In this document: positions 31,858 through 40,626 of the stretch, in pieces
Position numbering within the stretch: position 1 is the first letter of the stretch
Layout of the letters: the number at the start of each line of letters is the position of its first letter
NCBI GenBank assembly: GCA_049325315.1
Contig: JBMONB010000052.1
Location: 45,228 to 109,227 of the forward strand
Reading direction: 5' to 3'
Length of the DNA: 64,000 nt
Source of the DNA: JAWLHU01 sp049325315
GTDB taxonomy: Bacteria > Bacillota > Sulfobacillia > Symbiobacteriales > Symbiobacteriaceae
Notes under the pieces: generated by a model
The model's database searches: none
What the model was told of the DNA's origin: nothing
What the model saw: only the letters and a program-made list of their open reading frames with translations
Position numbers and translations under genes: made by a program

Positions 31858-32928
31858 CCGGAGTCTTACAGTCATGGCTCTCCTATTGCTGCCTCTTTAC
31901 TTTGTCGGTGCACCATTAGCAGCGCACTTCACCCTGGCCCACAAGAGGTCGCTTGTGGCAAAACGGGCCGATCTGTCTACGGAGGTGCAGGCGGCCCTCA
32001 GCCACGAGGGAGCCCTTACTCTGGCGACCGAGCGGGACCGTCAATATATGGCTCGTCGGGTCGACAGTACGCTCCGTCAGATGGTTGATCAGACAGTGCG
32101 AGTGGCCATTGGATCACAAGCCCAAGCGGCAGGTAACTCCTTCCTGTCTATCTTGGGCCCTGTTCTGCTGTACGGCATGGCGACCACGTTTACGGAAACC
32201 ACGCCAGGAACACTAGTGGCGTTCTCGGCTTACTTAACCCAGCTATCAGTTCCGGCTCGCCGTCTCAGTGACTTGTATGTCGGATTCCGCCACGCCACGT
32301 TCCAGTGGGAACGGCTGGACGAATGACGTTAACACATCTGTTGGGACGTTACCTGGACCCAGACGCGGGTTCTGTAACTCTGGGAGGCAAGCCCCTGCGA
32401 GAACTACCGCTCGACTGGGTGCGAAGTCGGGTAGCCATTGTCCCTCGCGAACCGCACTTGTTGCCGGGCTCGAATTGTGAGAATCTGACGCTGGGACACA
32501 CAGAATGCACAGAGCAGGAACTTGTTCAGGCCGCCGAGGTCGCCCGGGTTCACGACCGGATTATGGCCTTACCGAACGGGTATGAGACCAGGTTGCAGGA
32601 GTGTGGGGCGGATCTCTCGGCGGGCGAAAAGCAGCGGCTTACCCTTGCACGAGCGTTTCTACGCGAGGCTACGATTATTGTCATGGACGAGGCTACCTCT
32701 GCAATCGATGCACAACTTGAAGACGAGATCTTTACCACATTTCGGGAGCGATTCGCTGACACGACCTGGATTATCATCGCTCATCGGCTCTCCACCATCA
32801 TGGAGGCTGACCGAATCCTGGTCCTGGCCGATGGCCGGATCGTGGAGCAGGGTGATCACACGAATCTCATAAATGAGGGACGGGTCTACCCCACCTTGAT
32901 CGCCAGTCAGTTGGCGGTGGGTGGGTGA
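31826..32928 (+). pseudogene. ABC exporter (TMD-NBD) with internal deletions
   Basis: The first part (to TGA 32326) encodes only helices 4-6 of an ABC exporter membrane domain, ending F-R-H-A-T-F-Q-W-E-R-L-D-E. The second part (about 32323-32928, shifted frame) resumes at T-L-T-H-L-L-G-R-Y-L-D-P-D-A-G of the nucleotide-binding domain. About 100 residues containing the linker and Walker A are gone. Signature (L-S-A-G-E-K-Q-R), Walker B (I-I-V-M-D-E-A-T-S) and the H-loop remain. The first helices are missing too. It cannot be an active transporter. Confidence 0.8.
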
Positions 32929-32961
32929 TGCTAGGCACAGTGGAAAGGGGAGGCCCAAATT

Positions 32962-33669
32962 TTGCTCGATGTCATTCACGTGCAGAACCTGTCCAGACAG
33001 TTTGGCACTGGGCCGCAAACAGTACGGGTATTATGGGACATTAATCTTCAGGTTCGCAGTGGGGAGTTCGTTGCAATCATGGGGCCCAGTGGGTCTGGTA
33101 AGTCCACTTTGTTGCAGCTGATTGGTGGGCTTGATCGTGCAACTTCGGGTAGGATTTTCGTAGCTGGACAGGAGATCAACAAGCTAAAGGAGTCTGATTT
33201 GGTGGCTTTCCGTCGCCGGACAGTTGCCTACGTATTCCAGCAGTTTCAATTGATCTCCGTTCTGACCGCCCGAGAAAACGTAGCGTTGCCCCTGCAGCTC
33301 GCAGGGCAGAGCGGGGTTGAAGTGGATCGACAGGTAGATGCCGTTTTGGCGCAGGTTGGTCTGGCAGAGCGTGCTAATCATCGGCCGGCTGAACTATCTG
33401 GCGGGCAGCAGCAGCGTGTCGCGCTGGCCCGGGCGCTTGTCGTCCGACCAGCCGTTCTCCTGGCGGACGAGCCGACGGGCAATCTAGACTCAGTCAACTC
33501 ACGGGCGGTGCGGGAGTTGCTGCGGCAGGCCTGTGACGAGCTGAAACAGACGGTCGTGATGGTGACGCACGACCCGGAGAGTTCAGCGCTGGCCGATCGA
33601 GTGCTCTATTTGCAGGATGGGCGGATCATTCGGGAAGAGGTGAATCGCCGTGTGGGGATCGCTCCTTAG
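32962..33669 (+). CDS. MacB/LolD-type ABC transporter ATPase
   Basis: TTG 32962 behind GGGGAGGCCCAAAT gives 235 aa. Walker A is G-P-S-G-S-G-K-S-T (about 41-49), Q-loop Q-Q-F, signature L-S-G-G-Q-Q-Q-R, Walker B L-L-A-D-E-P-T-G-N-L-D and H-loop V-T-H-D. It pairs with the permease that starts 20 bp before its end. MacB-type systems couple ATP use in the cytoplasm to work outside the membrane, such as extruding or releasing peptides and lipoproteins, or bacitracin-type resistance. Confidence 0.92.
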   Translation: MLDVIHVQNLSRQFGTGPQTVRVLWDINLQVRSGEFVAIMGPSGSGKSTLLQLIGGLDRATSGRIFVAGQEINKLKESDLVAFRRRTVAYVFQQFQLISVLTARENVALPLQLAGQSGVEVDRQVDAVLAQVGLAERANHRPAELSGGQQQRVALARALVVRPAVLLADEPTGNLDSVNSRAVRELLRQACDELKQTVVMVTHDPESSALADRVLYLQDGRIIREEVNRRVGIAP

Positions 33670-36181
33670 GCTGGCCTTTCGCTTTCCACAGAAGCGATTG
33701 GGTCGCTCCCTTCTCGTTGTAGTGGGGGTTGCACTCGGCACGGCACTGCTGACCGCCTTGTTGACACTGAACGAGAGCATGGAGCGGAATCTCGACGAAC
33801 AGCTGACGCGGAAGTACGGGAGCTTTGATATGGTGGCAGGTTATCGCGATCATTCTCGGTACCTAACCGCCAGCGACCTACGCCTTATCCGAACGACCCC
33901 GGGCGTCAGAGAAGTGGCCGTTAGCCTGGAAGCAAATCGCGGACCGGTGGCTCCTGGCTCGCTTCTGGTCAAGGGCATCGCTGTTCACCACCTTTATACC
34001 GAGTTGTACCCCCTCCTTGAAGGGCGGTGGCCCAGTGCGGGTGAGGTTGTCCTTAGCGATGCAGCGGCCTCACAGCTCTCTGTAGGGGTGGGGGATGAGG
34101 TCCTGTTGCCCGGATCGGCGGGTGGGCTCATGGCCAGGGTATCCGGGGTGTATGAACAGCCACCGGATCTCCCGGTTAGTACAGCCTTTGTGGAAGTGGA
34201 GTGGCTGAGGCAGGCGTTGAACGTTCCGGGCTACCACTCCGTCCGATTGGATCTGGCGCCCGACGCGAATCTGCTCGATGCACGATTAACCCTGCAGGCG
34301 CGAATTCCGGGCATTGATGTGCTCGTGCGGACGAAGTTAAGTGAGATGCGAGGGGCGCTCCATGCCCTGCAGCCGATCTCCCAGACCCTTGGGCTGGTTG
34401 CCCTATTCATGGCGGGATTCCTAGTGGCTTCGGCCTTTACCTTTGCCCTGCATGAGCGGACAACGGAACTGGCGGTGCTCCGGAGCATAGGCGCATCACG
34501 TTCCCAACTCTCTGCCCTGATTCTCGTGGAGGCGGGCGTACTTGGGGCCGTGGGGGCGCTCCTTGGGCTCGGCATTGGCAGCGGTCTTGCGTTCGCTGCA
34601 AACGAGGGAGTGGGTGAATGGCTAGGGGTAGCAGTCAGCACAGTCTACTTCCCTTGGTCTCTCCTCTCCTGGATCTGGGTAGGGGGCGTCGCAATCTCCT
34701 TGATCTTTGCAATGCGTGCCGCCATCAAGGCGGGCAGCATTCCGCCTGCCATCGTGTTTCGCCCAACTGTGCAGGCGGTCTCCAGGCAGCGTGAACGGAT
34801 TACCGGTGGCATTGGACTGTGTCTGACCGGACTTGGTGCTGCGATGTTTCTGCTCCGTTGGGTGCTGCCCAGTGGGGGGGAGTGGATAGACCTGCGGTCA
34901 CAGGCTGGTGCAGGAGGGGCCATCTTCTTTGCTGCCGGACTAACCATCGGCTTGCCCTACCTCTTAGGGGGCTTGGTGCCGGCTGCAGCACGCCTGCTGC
35001 GCATCTGCTTTCCGATGGAGGCCTTGCTCGCTGCACGATTCGTCCTGAGGCATCGCGGGCGCAGCACTGCTACTGCTGTCGCGCTTTCTCTAGGTCTTGT
35101 CCTGCTAATTGCAACTAGCCTCTGGCGGGAGACGTTCGACGGTCGTGATGAGGCCGCCGTGCTTGCAGCCCACCCGACCGATGCGGTCTTAAGTGTCCCC
35201 GTGGTGTACCAGGAAGCGGTCGATGGCGACCTGGTAAGACAGGTGCGGCAGACACCGGGGGTTCAGATGGTCGGGGGCTTAGGCCCCGGCAAGGCTGCGT
35301 TCATGCCTGATCATGACTGGACGGGGGCTGACCCTGCGCTGCTCACGTGGTGGCAAACGCTCAACATCGACCCCTACCAGATTCCTTACGCGGAAGCGGA
35401 TGTAGTGGAGCTGGGACAGATGGGCGTCTTGCGGGTCATACAGGGAGAAGTTGTGGCAGGGGGAGCGGTAATTACGGAGACGTTTGCTCGGTTGTACGGC
35501 ATCCAACCGGGTGATTGGCTGGATCTGCAGGATCCCGAGCCGCTGAATGGCACAGGATCAAACCCCTTGAGAGTGACCGCCATCGTTGCGACTCCACCAG
35601 GGTTTGACAACCTCCTGGTGCCTCCGCGGTCAGCGGAAGGGCTGAAGAAAGTCCGATCGATCTATGTCAACGGTTCTACGAAGTCCTTGCAACAGGTCCA
35701 GGACTTGATTAGCGACGACTCCCGCTATGAACTGGTTACATACAGCAACGTTGCGTTAGCCCGGGAAAAGACCCGGAGAGAGTTGAATCAGCGGCTGGCT
35801 ATCGTTTACGCTGTCGTACTGGTCATTGGGCTAATCGCATGCTTGAGTCTGATTTCGTCCCAGGTTGCCGGGCTTCATGAGCGACAGCAAGAGTTTGGTA
35901 CGCTCTTGGCCATGGGTGGCTCACAGGCCCAACTTGCACGGATTATTGTCTGCGAGGGGGTTATCCTGGGCATGAGCGGGAGCGTCGTAGGTGTGATCGG
36001 CGGCGGGCTGGTCGGTGCGGGGGTGATGTACGCCCTGGAAGTTCCCGCCGTGACCATCCCCTGGATATCCATCGGGGTCGGGATGGTAGGGGGTATAGTC
36101 ACCCCTGGCGTGGCGTCCTGGTTTCCCGCAAGCCGTGCCCGCCAGTTGACTGTGCGGGATCTGATACAGTGGGCCGGTTAG
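33650..36181 (+). CDS. FtsX/MacB-like ABC permease, double-length
   Basis: GTG 33650 overlaps the ATPase gene; 843 aa. A first TM (L-L-V-V-V-G-V-A-L-G-T-A-L-L) is followed by an extracytoplasmic MacB_PCD domain (about 45-235) and three TM segments of an FtsX domain. A second copy of this unit follows: TM near 475, extracytoplasmic part 500-700 and three C-terminal TMs. This tandem 4+4-like layout is typical of Gram-positive MacB-type permeases. The substrate may be a peptide, given the RiPP cluster one block upstream, but the two blocks are separated by a spoVR repeat. Confidence 0.88.
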   Translation: MWGSLLRLAFRFPQKRLGRSLLVVVGVALGTALLTALLTLNESMERNLDEQLTRKYGSFDMVAGYRDHSRYLTASDLRLIRTTPGVREVAVSLEANRGPVAPGSLLVKGIAVHHLYTELYPLLEGRWPSAGEVVLSDAAASQLSVGVGDEVLLPGSAGGLMARVSGVYEQPPDLPVSTAFVEVEWLRQALNVPGYHSVRLDLAPDANLLDARLTLQARIPGIDVLVRTKLSEMRGALHALQPISQTLGLVALFMAGFLVASAFTFALHERTTELAVLRSIGASRSQLSALILVEAGVLGAVGALLGLGIGSGLAFAANEGVGEWLGVAVSTVYFPWSLLSWIWVGGVAISLIFAMRAAIKAGSIPPAIVFRPTVQAVSRQRERITGGIGLCLTGLGAAMFLLRWVLPSGGEWIDLRSQAGAGGAIFFAAGLTIGLPYLLGGLVPAAARLLRICFPMEALLAARFVLRHRGRSTATAVALSLGLVLLIATSLWRETFDGRDEAAVLAAHPTDAVLSVPVVYQEAVDGDLVRQVRQTPGVQMVGGLGPGKAAFMPDHDWTGADPALLTWWQTLNIDPYQIPYAEADVVELGQMGVLRVIQGEVVAGGAVITETFARLYGIQPGDWLDLQDPEPLNGTGSNPLRVTAIVATPPGFDNLLVPPRSAEGLKKVRSIYVNGSTKSLQQVQDLISDDSRYELVTYSNVALAREKTRRELNQRLAIVYAVVLVIGLIACLSLISSQVAGLHERQQEFGTLLAMGGSQAQLARIIVCEGVILGMSGSVVGVIGGGLVGAGVMYALEVPAVTIPWISIGVGMVGGIVTPGVASWFPASRARQLTVRDLIQWAG

Positions 36182-36241
36182 GTCATCAGCGTTGCCACAC
36201 GGCAGGCCAAACGGCCGACGGTGGATGGCCCGTGGCCAGTA

Positions 36242-36311
36242 TCTGCCCCCGTATCCATGACCAACTTTGGTCAACCCTATATTGTCGTGGAGGATGGGGA
36301 TTTCAACGGCC
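36242..36311 (+). pseudogene. displaced spoVR 3' end, copy 2, truncated
   Basis: TCTGCCCCCGTA (right-end motif) precedes TCCATGACC at 36254. Identity with spoVR lasts only to about 36311 (through V-V-E-D-G-D-F-N-G) and then changes into unrelated coding sequence. The spoVR tail and its terminator are absent. Confidence 0.85.
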
Positions 36312-36598
36312 CGGCCTCGCTGGAGGAGCAGGTCTATGCCCCCAAGCGGCAGCGTACGGCGGAACTGGTCAAGCAGACCGTGGATGCCCTGCTGGCTGAG
36401 AGGAGCCGGGTCTCACTGACGTCTTCCAGTCCCGCCCCAGTGCGAGTCAAGCCGGACCGCGACGTAGCCCGAGTACATCAGCGCTACATGCGGCTACGCA
36501 AGCAGGAACTGACGGACCGCCTGCTGGCCGTGGAGCAAGCCTACGCTGAGCAGGAGGAGCGCTGGCTCCGGCTCAACGACGAAGGTCGAGCAGGCTGA
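36312..36598 (+). CDS. fragment fused to the spoVR remnant, C-terminal part of an unknown helical protein
   Basis: The frame continues from spoVR copy 2 into about 95 residues: S-L-E-E-Q-V-Y-A-P-K-R-Q-R-T-A-E-L-V-K, then a basic, helical, coiled-coil tail (R-Y-M-R-L-R-K-Q-E-L, then E-R-W-L-R-L-N-D-E). It resembles small accessory proteins of site-specific transposons (Tn554 TnpC-like) in the R-T-x-x-L-V-x-x-x-V-D start, but this is a weak match. The fusion from ATG 36257 has no good ribosome site and may not be made. Confidence 0.35.
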
Positions 36599-36669
36599 AT
36601 CCAGTCAGGTTGCGCCGGGCAAAGGCAAGGGGACCAGCCACTGAGCAGCACCTCGCCGCGAACAAAGTT

Positions 36670-36708
36670 GAGGCCGCCCGCAGCTTTCGCTGCTGGGCGG
36701 CCTCTTGG
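36670..36708 (+). terminator. terminator hairpin
   Basis: GAGGCCGCCCGCAGC and GCTGCTGGGCGGCCTC form a long stem with a TTTC loop, followed by TTGG. The region around it (36599-36819) holds no other gene. Confidence 0.7.
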
Positions 36709-36819
36709 TGGTCAATGGACCACCATTTCTTAGCCTCAGTGAGCTACGGAAATTGGCTAAAACATGCACGGGGCCGTCCTTGTTGTATGTGCGTCCTGTG
36801 GGGCGAGAGCGCCCGGTCG

Positions 36820-38427
36820 TTACTTGGACATTGAGGTCTCGCTGAGCATGATGCCGGACTGGAAGTTGAGGAAGCCGGGCAGCGGTGCGAAGCCCTGCAC
36901 AGACTTCTTAGCCGCATAGCTCTGGTCACGCCACATCAGGTAGATGATGGGGGAGAGGTCGAGGGCCCGCTCCTGCAGTTCTGCGTAGATCGCCTTACGC
37001 TTCTGCGGGTCAAGGGTGCTGCGGCCCTGCTTCAGGAGCTCGTCCATCCTGGCGTCGGAGAAGCCCACGGGACCGTTCAGGGTGATCTCCTTGCTGCTCT
37101 GGTAGTAATCGGTGAGGAAGTCCGGGTCGGCGTAATCACCGCCGGTGCCCACCACGAGGAAGTCGTAGTCGCCCTTCAGGTTCTTCTGGCCACGGGTCGC
37201 CCAGTCGGGCAGGTCAAGCTCTACCTCGATGCCAATCTTGGCCAGTTCGGCCTTCACGACCACGGCCGTGTTCTGGTGGAAGTCATACTGGGCGGTGGCG
37301 AGCAGGCGGGCCTTGAAGCCGTTGGGATAACCGGCCTCGGCCAGCAGCTGCTTGGCCTTGGCCACGTCCAGCTTGAAGTAGTTGTCGAACTTGGGGTCAT
37401 AGGCGATGGAGCTGGACGGAACGGCCATACCAAAGATGGGCTTACCCTGGCCCGAGAAGGCGGTGTTGATCACGGCCGCCCGGTCGATCGCATAGGCAAC
37501 GGCCTGGCGCACCTTGGGGTCGGAGAAGGGCTTGAAGGTCGTGTTGAAGATCAGGCCCATGAATGGTCCCTCGCCGCCCAGCACCTGCAGGTTCGGGTCC
37601 GCCTTGATGGAGGGGACGTCCTTCCAGGGTACGTACTCGACGATATCTGCATCGCCGCTGCGGATGGCGTTGACCCGCATGTTGCCGTCCCCATAGAAGT
37701 CAAACTGGAGCTTCTCAGTCTGTGGCACGTTCGGCTCGTAGTAGTCCTTGAAGCGCTCCAGGACGATCCTCTGACCCTTCTGCCATTCCTTAAAGACGTA
37801 CGGGCCGGCGCCCATGGGGTTCTCGCTGAGCTTGCCGCCCTTGGACTCGGACCACTTCTTGGAGATGATGGCCGACTCGGGTAGGGCGAGGTAATCCAGG
37901 AAGGGGGCGGTGGGCGCCTTCAGCTTCACCTGCACGGTCTTTGCGTCAACGGCCGTCACGCTGTCGATAACGCTGAGCTGCTTGTAGAAGGTGGCGCCCG
38001 TCTGCTTGTTGAGCAGGCGCTCGAAAGTGAACTTCACGTCCTCAGCCGTCACCGGGTCGCCGTTGTGGAACTTGGCGTCACGCAGCTTGAACGTGTAGGT
38101 CAGGCCGTCGGGGGAGACCTCGTGAGATGCGGCCAGTTGCGGGGTCAGCTTGCCATCCTTCATGTAGTTGAAGAGGCCCCGGTAGATGTTCAGGCGGACC
38201 GCACGGGCGGCGGTGCCTGCGTTGATCGCCGGGTCGAGGTTGGACGGCTCGGCCGAGAGCCCGATCTTGAGCAGGTCGGACTTGGCCGTCTGGGCCGGCT
38301 TAGCGTCGGAAGCCGACGGTGCGGACGGAGCGGCGGGTGCTGCGGGTTTGGTTGTACCACAGGCGCTCAGGGCCAGGACCAGGGGCAAGACCAAGAGACC
38401 GGTCAGCAGGCGGCGAACTGGCTGCAT
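36820..38427 (-). CDS. peptide/opine-type ABC substrate-binding lipoprotein (SBP_bac_5)
   Basis: ATG 38427 behind AAGGGGGTTTCTTAC; 535 aa. The signal peptide ends in the lipobox L-S-A-C, then a Pro/Ala linker. Cluster-5 features are I-G-L-S-A-E-P-S-N-L-D-P-A, T-Y-T-F-K-L-R-D-A-K-F-H-N-G-D-P-V-T-A-E-D-V and D-P-K-V-R-Q-A-V-A-Y-A-I-D-R. Cluster-5 receptors bind peptides, opines and glycated amino acids. The gene has its own promoter and an operator shared with the permease and frlB genes, so the likely ligand is a fructosyl-amino acid or -peptide. Confidence 0.9.
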   Translation of the reverse strand: MQPVRRLLTGLLVLPLVLALSACGTTKPAAPAAPSAPSASDAKPAQTAKSDLLKIGLSAEPSNLDPAINAGTAARAVRLNIYRGLFNYMKDGKLTPQLAASHEVSPDGLTYTFKLRDAKFHNGDPVTAEDVKFTFERLLNKQTGATFYKQLSVIDSVTAVDAKTVQVKLKAPTAPFLDYLALPESAIISKKWSESKGGKLSENPMGAGPYVFKEWQKGQRIVLERFKDYYEPNVPQTEKLQFDFYGDGNMRVNAIRSGDADIVEYVPWKDVPSIKADPNLQVLGGEGPFMGLIFNTTFKPFSDPKVRQAVAYAIDRAAVINTAFSGQGKPIFGMAVPSSSIAYDPKFDNYFKLDVAKAKQLLAEAGYPNGFKARLLATAQYDFHQNTAVVVKAELAKIGIEVELDLPDWATRGQKNLKGDYDFLVVGTGGDYADPDFLTDYYQSSKEITLNGPVGFSDARMDELLKQGRSTLDPQKRKAIYAELQERALDLSPIIYLMWRDQSYAAKKSVQGFAPLPGFLNFQSGIMLSETSMSK

Positions 38428-38472
38428 GTAAGAAACCCCCTTCTAGTGCTTCGATAACCTCATGTGATTTGA

Positions 38473-38526
38473 CCTATATTGTTCTATATTGTCTTGGATT
38501 GTATCATCAGCGATAAGGGGTGTCAA
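38473..38526 (-). promoter_or_regulatory. promoter and GntR-type operator of the binding-protein gene
   Basis: On the minus strand TTGACA (38521-38526), 17 nt, TACAAT (38498-38503). Just downstream of the -10 lies GACAATATAGAACAATATAGG (38473-38493 region), which shares ACAATATAG-R-ACAA with the sites at 40421 and 40558. Confidence 0.75.
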
Positions 38527-38532
38527 CAGCAA

Positions 38533-39423
38533 TCAGCGACCGCGCAGTCGTGGATCGAGGAGGTCCCGTAAGGCATCACCAAACGTGTTGATCGCCAGAA
38601 TGGTGCCGGCGATCACCAGCGACGGCCAGACCAGGTAGGCCGGCGCCTGGAACATGTAGCCTCGGGCGGCGCCGATCATCAGGCCCCAGGAGGGGGCAGG
38701 CGGCTGCACGCCGAGGCCCAGGAAGCTGAGGCCCGACTCGAGAAGAATGGCCGAGGCGGCTGTCAGACTCGCCTGTACGATCATGGGCGAGAGCACGTTG
38801 GGCACCACGTGCCGGAGGATCACACGGCCATGGCCGGCGCCCAGGGAGATCGCCGCCGTGACGTACTCCATCTCCTTGATCTGAATGGTTGCGGCATAGG
38901 CCAGGCGGGCGAAGGTCGGGGCGTAGAGGATGCCGATCACCACGATCAGGTTGATCAGGCCACCGCCCAGGAAGCCTACCACCACCATCGCAAGCACGAT
39001 GGGCGGGAAGCAGAGCAGCGTATCAACCGTTCGCATCAGCCCCTGTTCCACCCAGCCCCGCCAGTAACCCGCTACGACGCCCATCAGCATGCCCAGGCAC
39101 ATGGCGAGCAGCGTGGCGCACGCTGCGATGATCAGCGATGGGCGGGCCCCATACAGCAGCCGGGTGAAGATATCGCGACCGAATTCATCCGTGCCCAGCA
39201 GGTGGCCAGGGGAGGCCGGTTGCAGCACGTGAGTGGGGTTGATGGCCAGGGGATCGCCCGGAGCAATGACCGGGGCCAGCAGCCCTACGCCTACGACGAC
39301 GATAATGACCAACGCGCTTGCAACCAGGCGGGGGCTCTTTAGCGCACGAGGCAGGCGGTTCTGCCCACGGACCTCTCCGGCCGTTTCCTCAGGAGTAATG
39401 GATGCGGGGGTCGAGGTAGCCAT
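38533..39423 (-). CDS. DppC/OppC-type ABC permease
   Basis: 296 aa from ATG 39423, overlapping the end of the DppB-type gene by 35 bp. It has an N-terminal cytoplasmic part, about six TM segments, H-L-L-G-T-D-E-F-G-R-D-I-F typical of OppC_N/DppC, and the EAA loop A-A-I-S-L-G-A-G-H-G-R-V-I-L-R-H-V-V-P-N. It forms the importer channel with the DppB-type protein for the cluster-5 binding protein. Confidence 0.92.
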   Translation of the reverse strand: MATSTPASITPEETAGEVRGQNRLPRALKSPRLVASALVIIVVVGVGLLAPVIAPGDPLAINPTHVLQPASPGHLLGTDEFGRDIFTRLLYGARPSLIIAACATLLAMCLGMLMGVVAGYWRGWVEQGLMRTVDTLLCFPPIVLAMVVVGFLGGGLINLIVVIGILYAPTFARLAYAATIQIKEMEYVTAAISLGAGHGRVILRHVVPNVLSPMIVQASLTAASAILLESGLSFLGLGVQPPAPSWGLMIGAARGYMFQAPAYLVWPSLVIAGTILAINTFGDALRDLLDPRLRGR

Positions 39424-40339
39424 AGATCACGTCCACCACCATGTTGATCAGAATAAAGAGGGACGAGGTTAGCAGGATCACGCCTTGCACCATCGGATAA
39501 TCCCGCCGGCCGATGGCGGTGACGAGCAGGGTGGAGATGCCGGGCCAGTTGAAGATGAACTCCACCAGCACCGAACTGCCGATCAGAGTACCCAGCTGCA
39601 GGCCAATAACGGTGACGATGGGGATCAGGGCGGTTCGCAGGACGTGGCGCATAATCACTCCCTGCGGCCGGACTCCCTTCGCTCTTGCCGTACGTACGTA
39701 ATCCTGATGCAGCACCTCGAGCACCGAGGAGCGCGTCGTACGGGTAATGGTAGCGATCAGCCCGAGGGCCAGGACCGCGGTTGGCAGGACCATCCTCAGC
39801 ACGTGTGCTCCGGGATCCTCGGCAAAGGCAACGTAGCCTGCAGTGGGCAGCCAGCGCAGCTTGACAGCGAAGATCAGGACTGCCAGGGATCCCATTACAT
39901 AGACCGGAGTCGAGATACCCATCGCCGCCAGTGTGGAGACCACCCAGTCCGCCAGGCGGTTGCGATGGAGGGCGGCAAGCACGCCGAGCGGAATGCCCAG
40001 GATCGTGGCCACGGCTACCGCCGCCAGCACCAGTTCCAGTGTGCGGGGCAGGCGCTCAATGGCTGTCTGCCACACCGGCGAGCCATCCATCAGAGAGGAG
40101 CCCAGGTCCAGCTGCGCGATCCCCTTGATCCAGGTCACGTACTGCGTCAGCAGCGGCCTGTTGAGGCCGAGCTTCTCCCGCACGGCTGCCACCACCGCAG
40201 GGTCGGGCGACTGTTCAGCACCGAGGATCATCAGCACCGGGTCACCCGGGAGCAGATGGATCAGTGCGAAGATCAGGGTCAGAACCAGGAAGACCTGTAG
40301 TACGGCCAGGGAGACCCGTCGGACCAAAAGCTGAGCCAA
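39389..40339 (-). CDS. DppB/OppB-type ABC permease
   Basis: TTG 40339 behind AGGGGGCGGGAACAC gives 316 aa. The N-terminal TM and L-L-P-G-D-P motif, then R-T-A-R-A-K-G-V-R-P-Q-G-V-I-M-R-H-V-L-R (EAA-type loop) and final TMs, are typical of DppB. No ABC ATPase gene (DppD/DppF) is present in the block, so the importer must use ATPases encoded elsewhere. Confidence 0.92.
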   Translation of the reverse strand: MAQLLVRRVSLAVLQVFLVLTLIFALIHLLPGDPVLMILGAEQSPDPAVVAAVREKLGLNRPLLTQYVTWIKGIAQLDLGSSLMDGSPVWQTAIERLPRTLELVLAAVAVATILGIPLGVLAALHRNRLADWVVSTLAAMGISTPVYVMGSLAVLIFAVKLRWLPTAGYVAFAEDPGAHVLRMVLPTAVLALGLIATITRTTRSSVLEVLHQDYVRTARAKGVRPQGVIMRHVLRTALIPIVTVIGLQLGTLIGSSVLVEFIFNWPGISTLLVTAIGRRDYPMVQGVILLTSSLFILINMVVDVIYGYLDPRIHYS

Positions 40340-40406
40340 GTGTTCCCGCCCCCTCGCTTATCACAACCTGCATGGCACGGAGCAGACTCCGCACCCTTCC
40401 GAGCAC

Positions 40407-40438
40407 ATTATAGGTCAATCGGACAATATAGAACAATA
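40407..40438 (-). promoter_or_regulatory. promoter/operator of the permease genes
   Basis: On the minus strand TATAAT (40407-40412) lies about 18 nt after TTGTTC. The latter is inside the operator-like GGACAATATAGAACAATA (read on the plus strand, 40421-40438). Confidence 0.6.
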
Positions 40439-40512
40439 CAGGTGACATGATTTTAGGGATAGCCAATAATTGACGCTCGATTGTGTAAAGACCGGAGGGT
40501 GGAGACTGAGGG

Positions 40513-40576
40513 TTGACCTTTCCGGGTATGATCACTAGAATACAACATAGATCAACCGGACAATATAGGACAACTA
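40513..40576 (+). promoter_or_regulatory. promoter and operator of the frl operon
   Basis: TTGACC (40513-40518), 17 nt, TAGAAT (40536-40541). GGACAATATAGGACAACTA (40558-40576) lies just downstream of the -10, where a bound repressor would block the polymerase. Confidence 0.75.
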
Positions 40577-40626
40577 GCGTCGGCCCTATACGCGATCGAC
40601 CTACATCTATCGGGGAGGAATTATTC

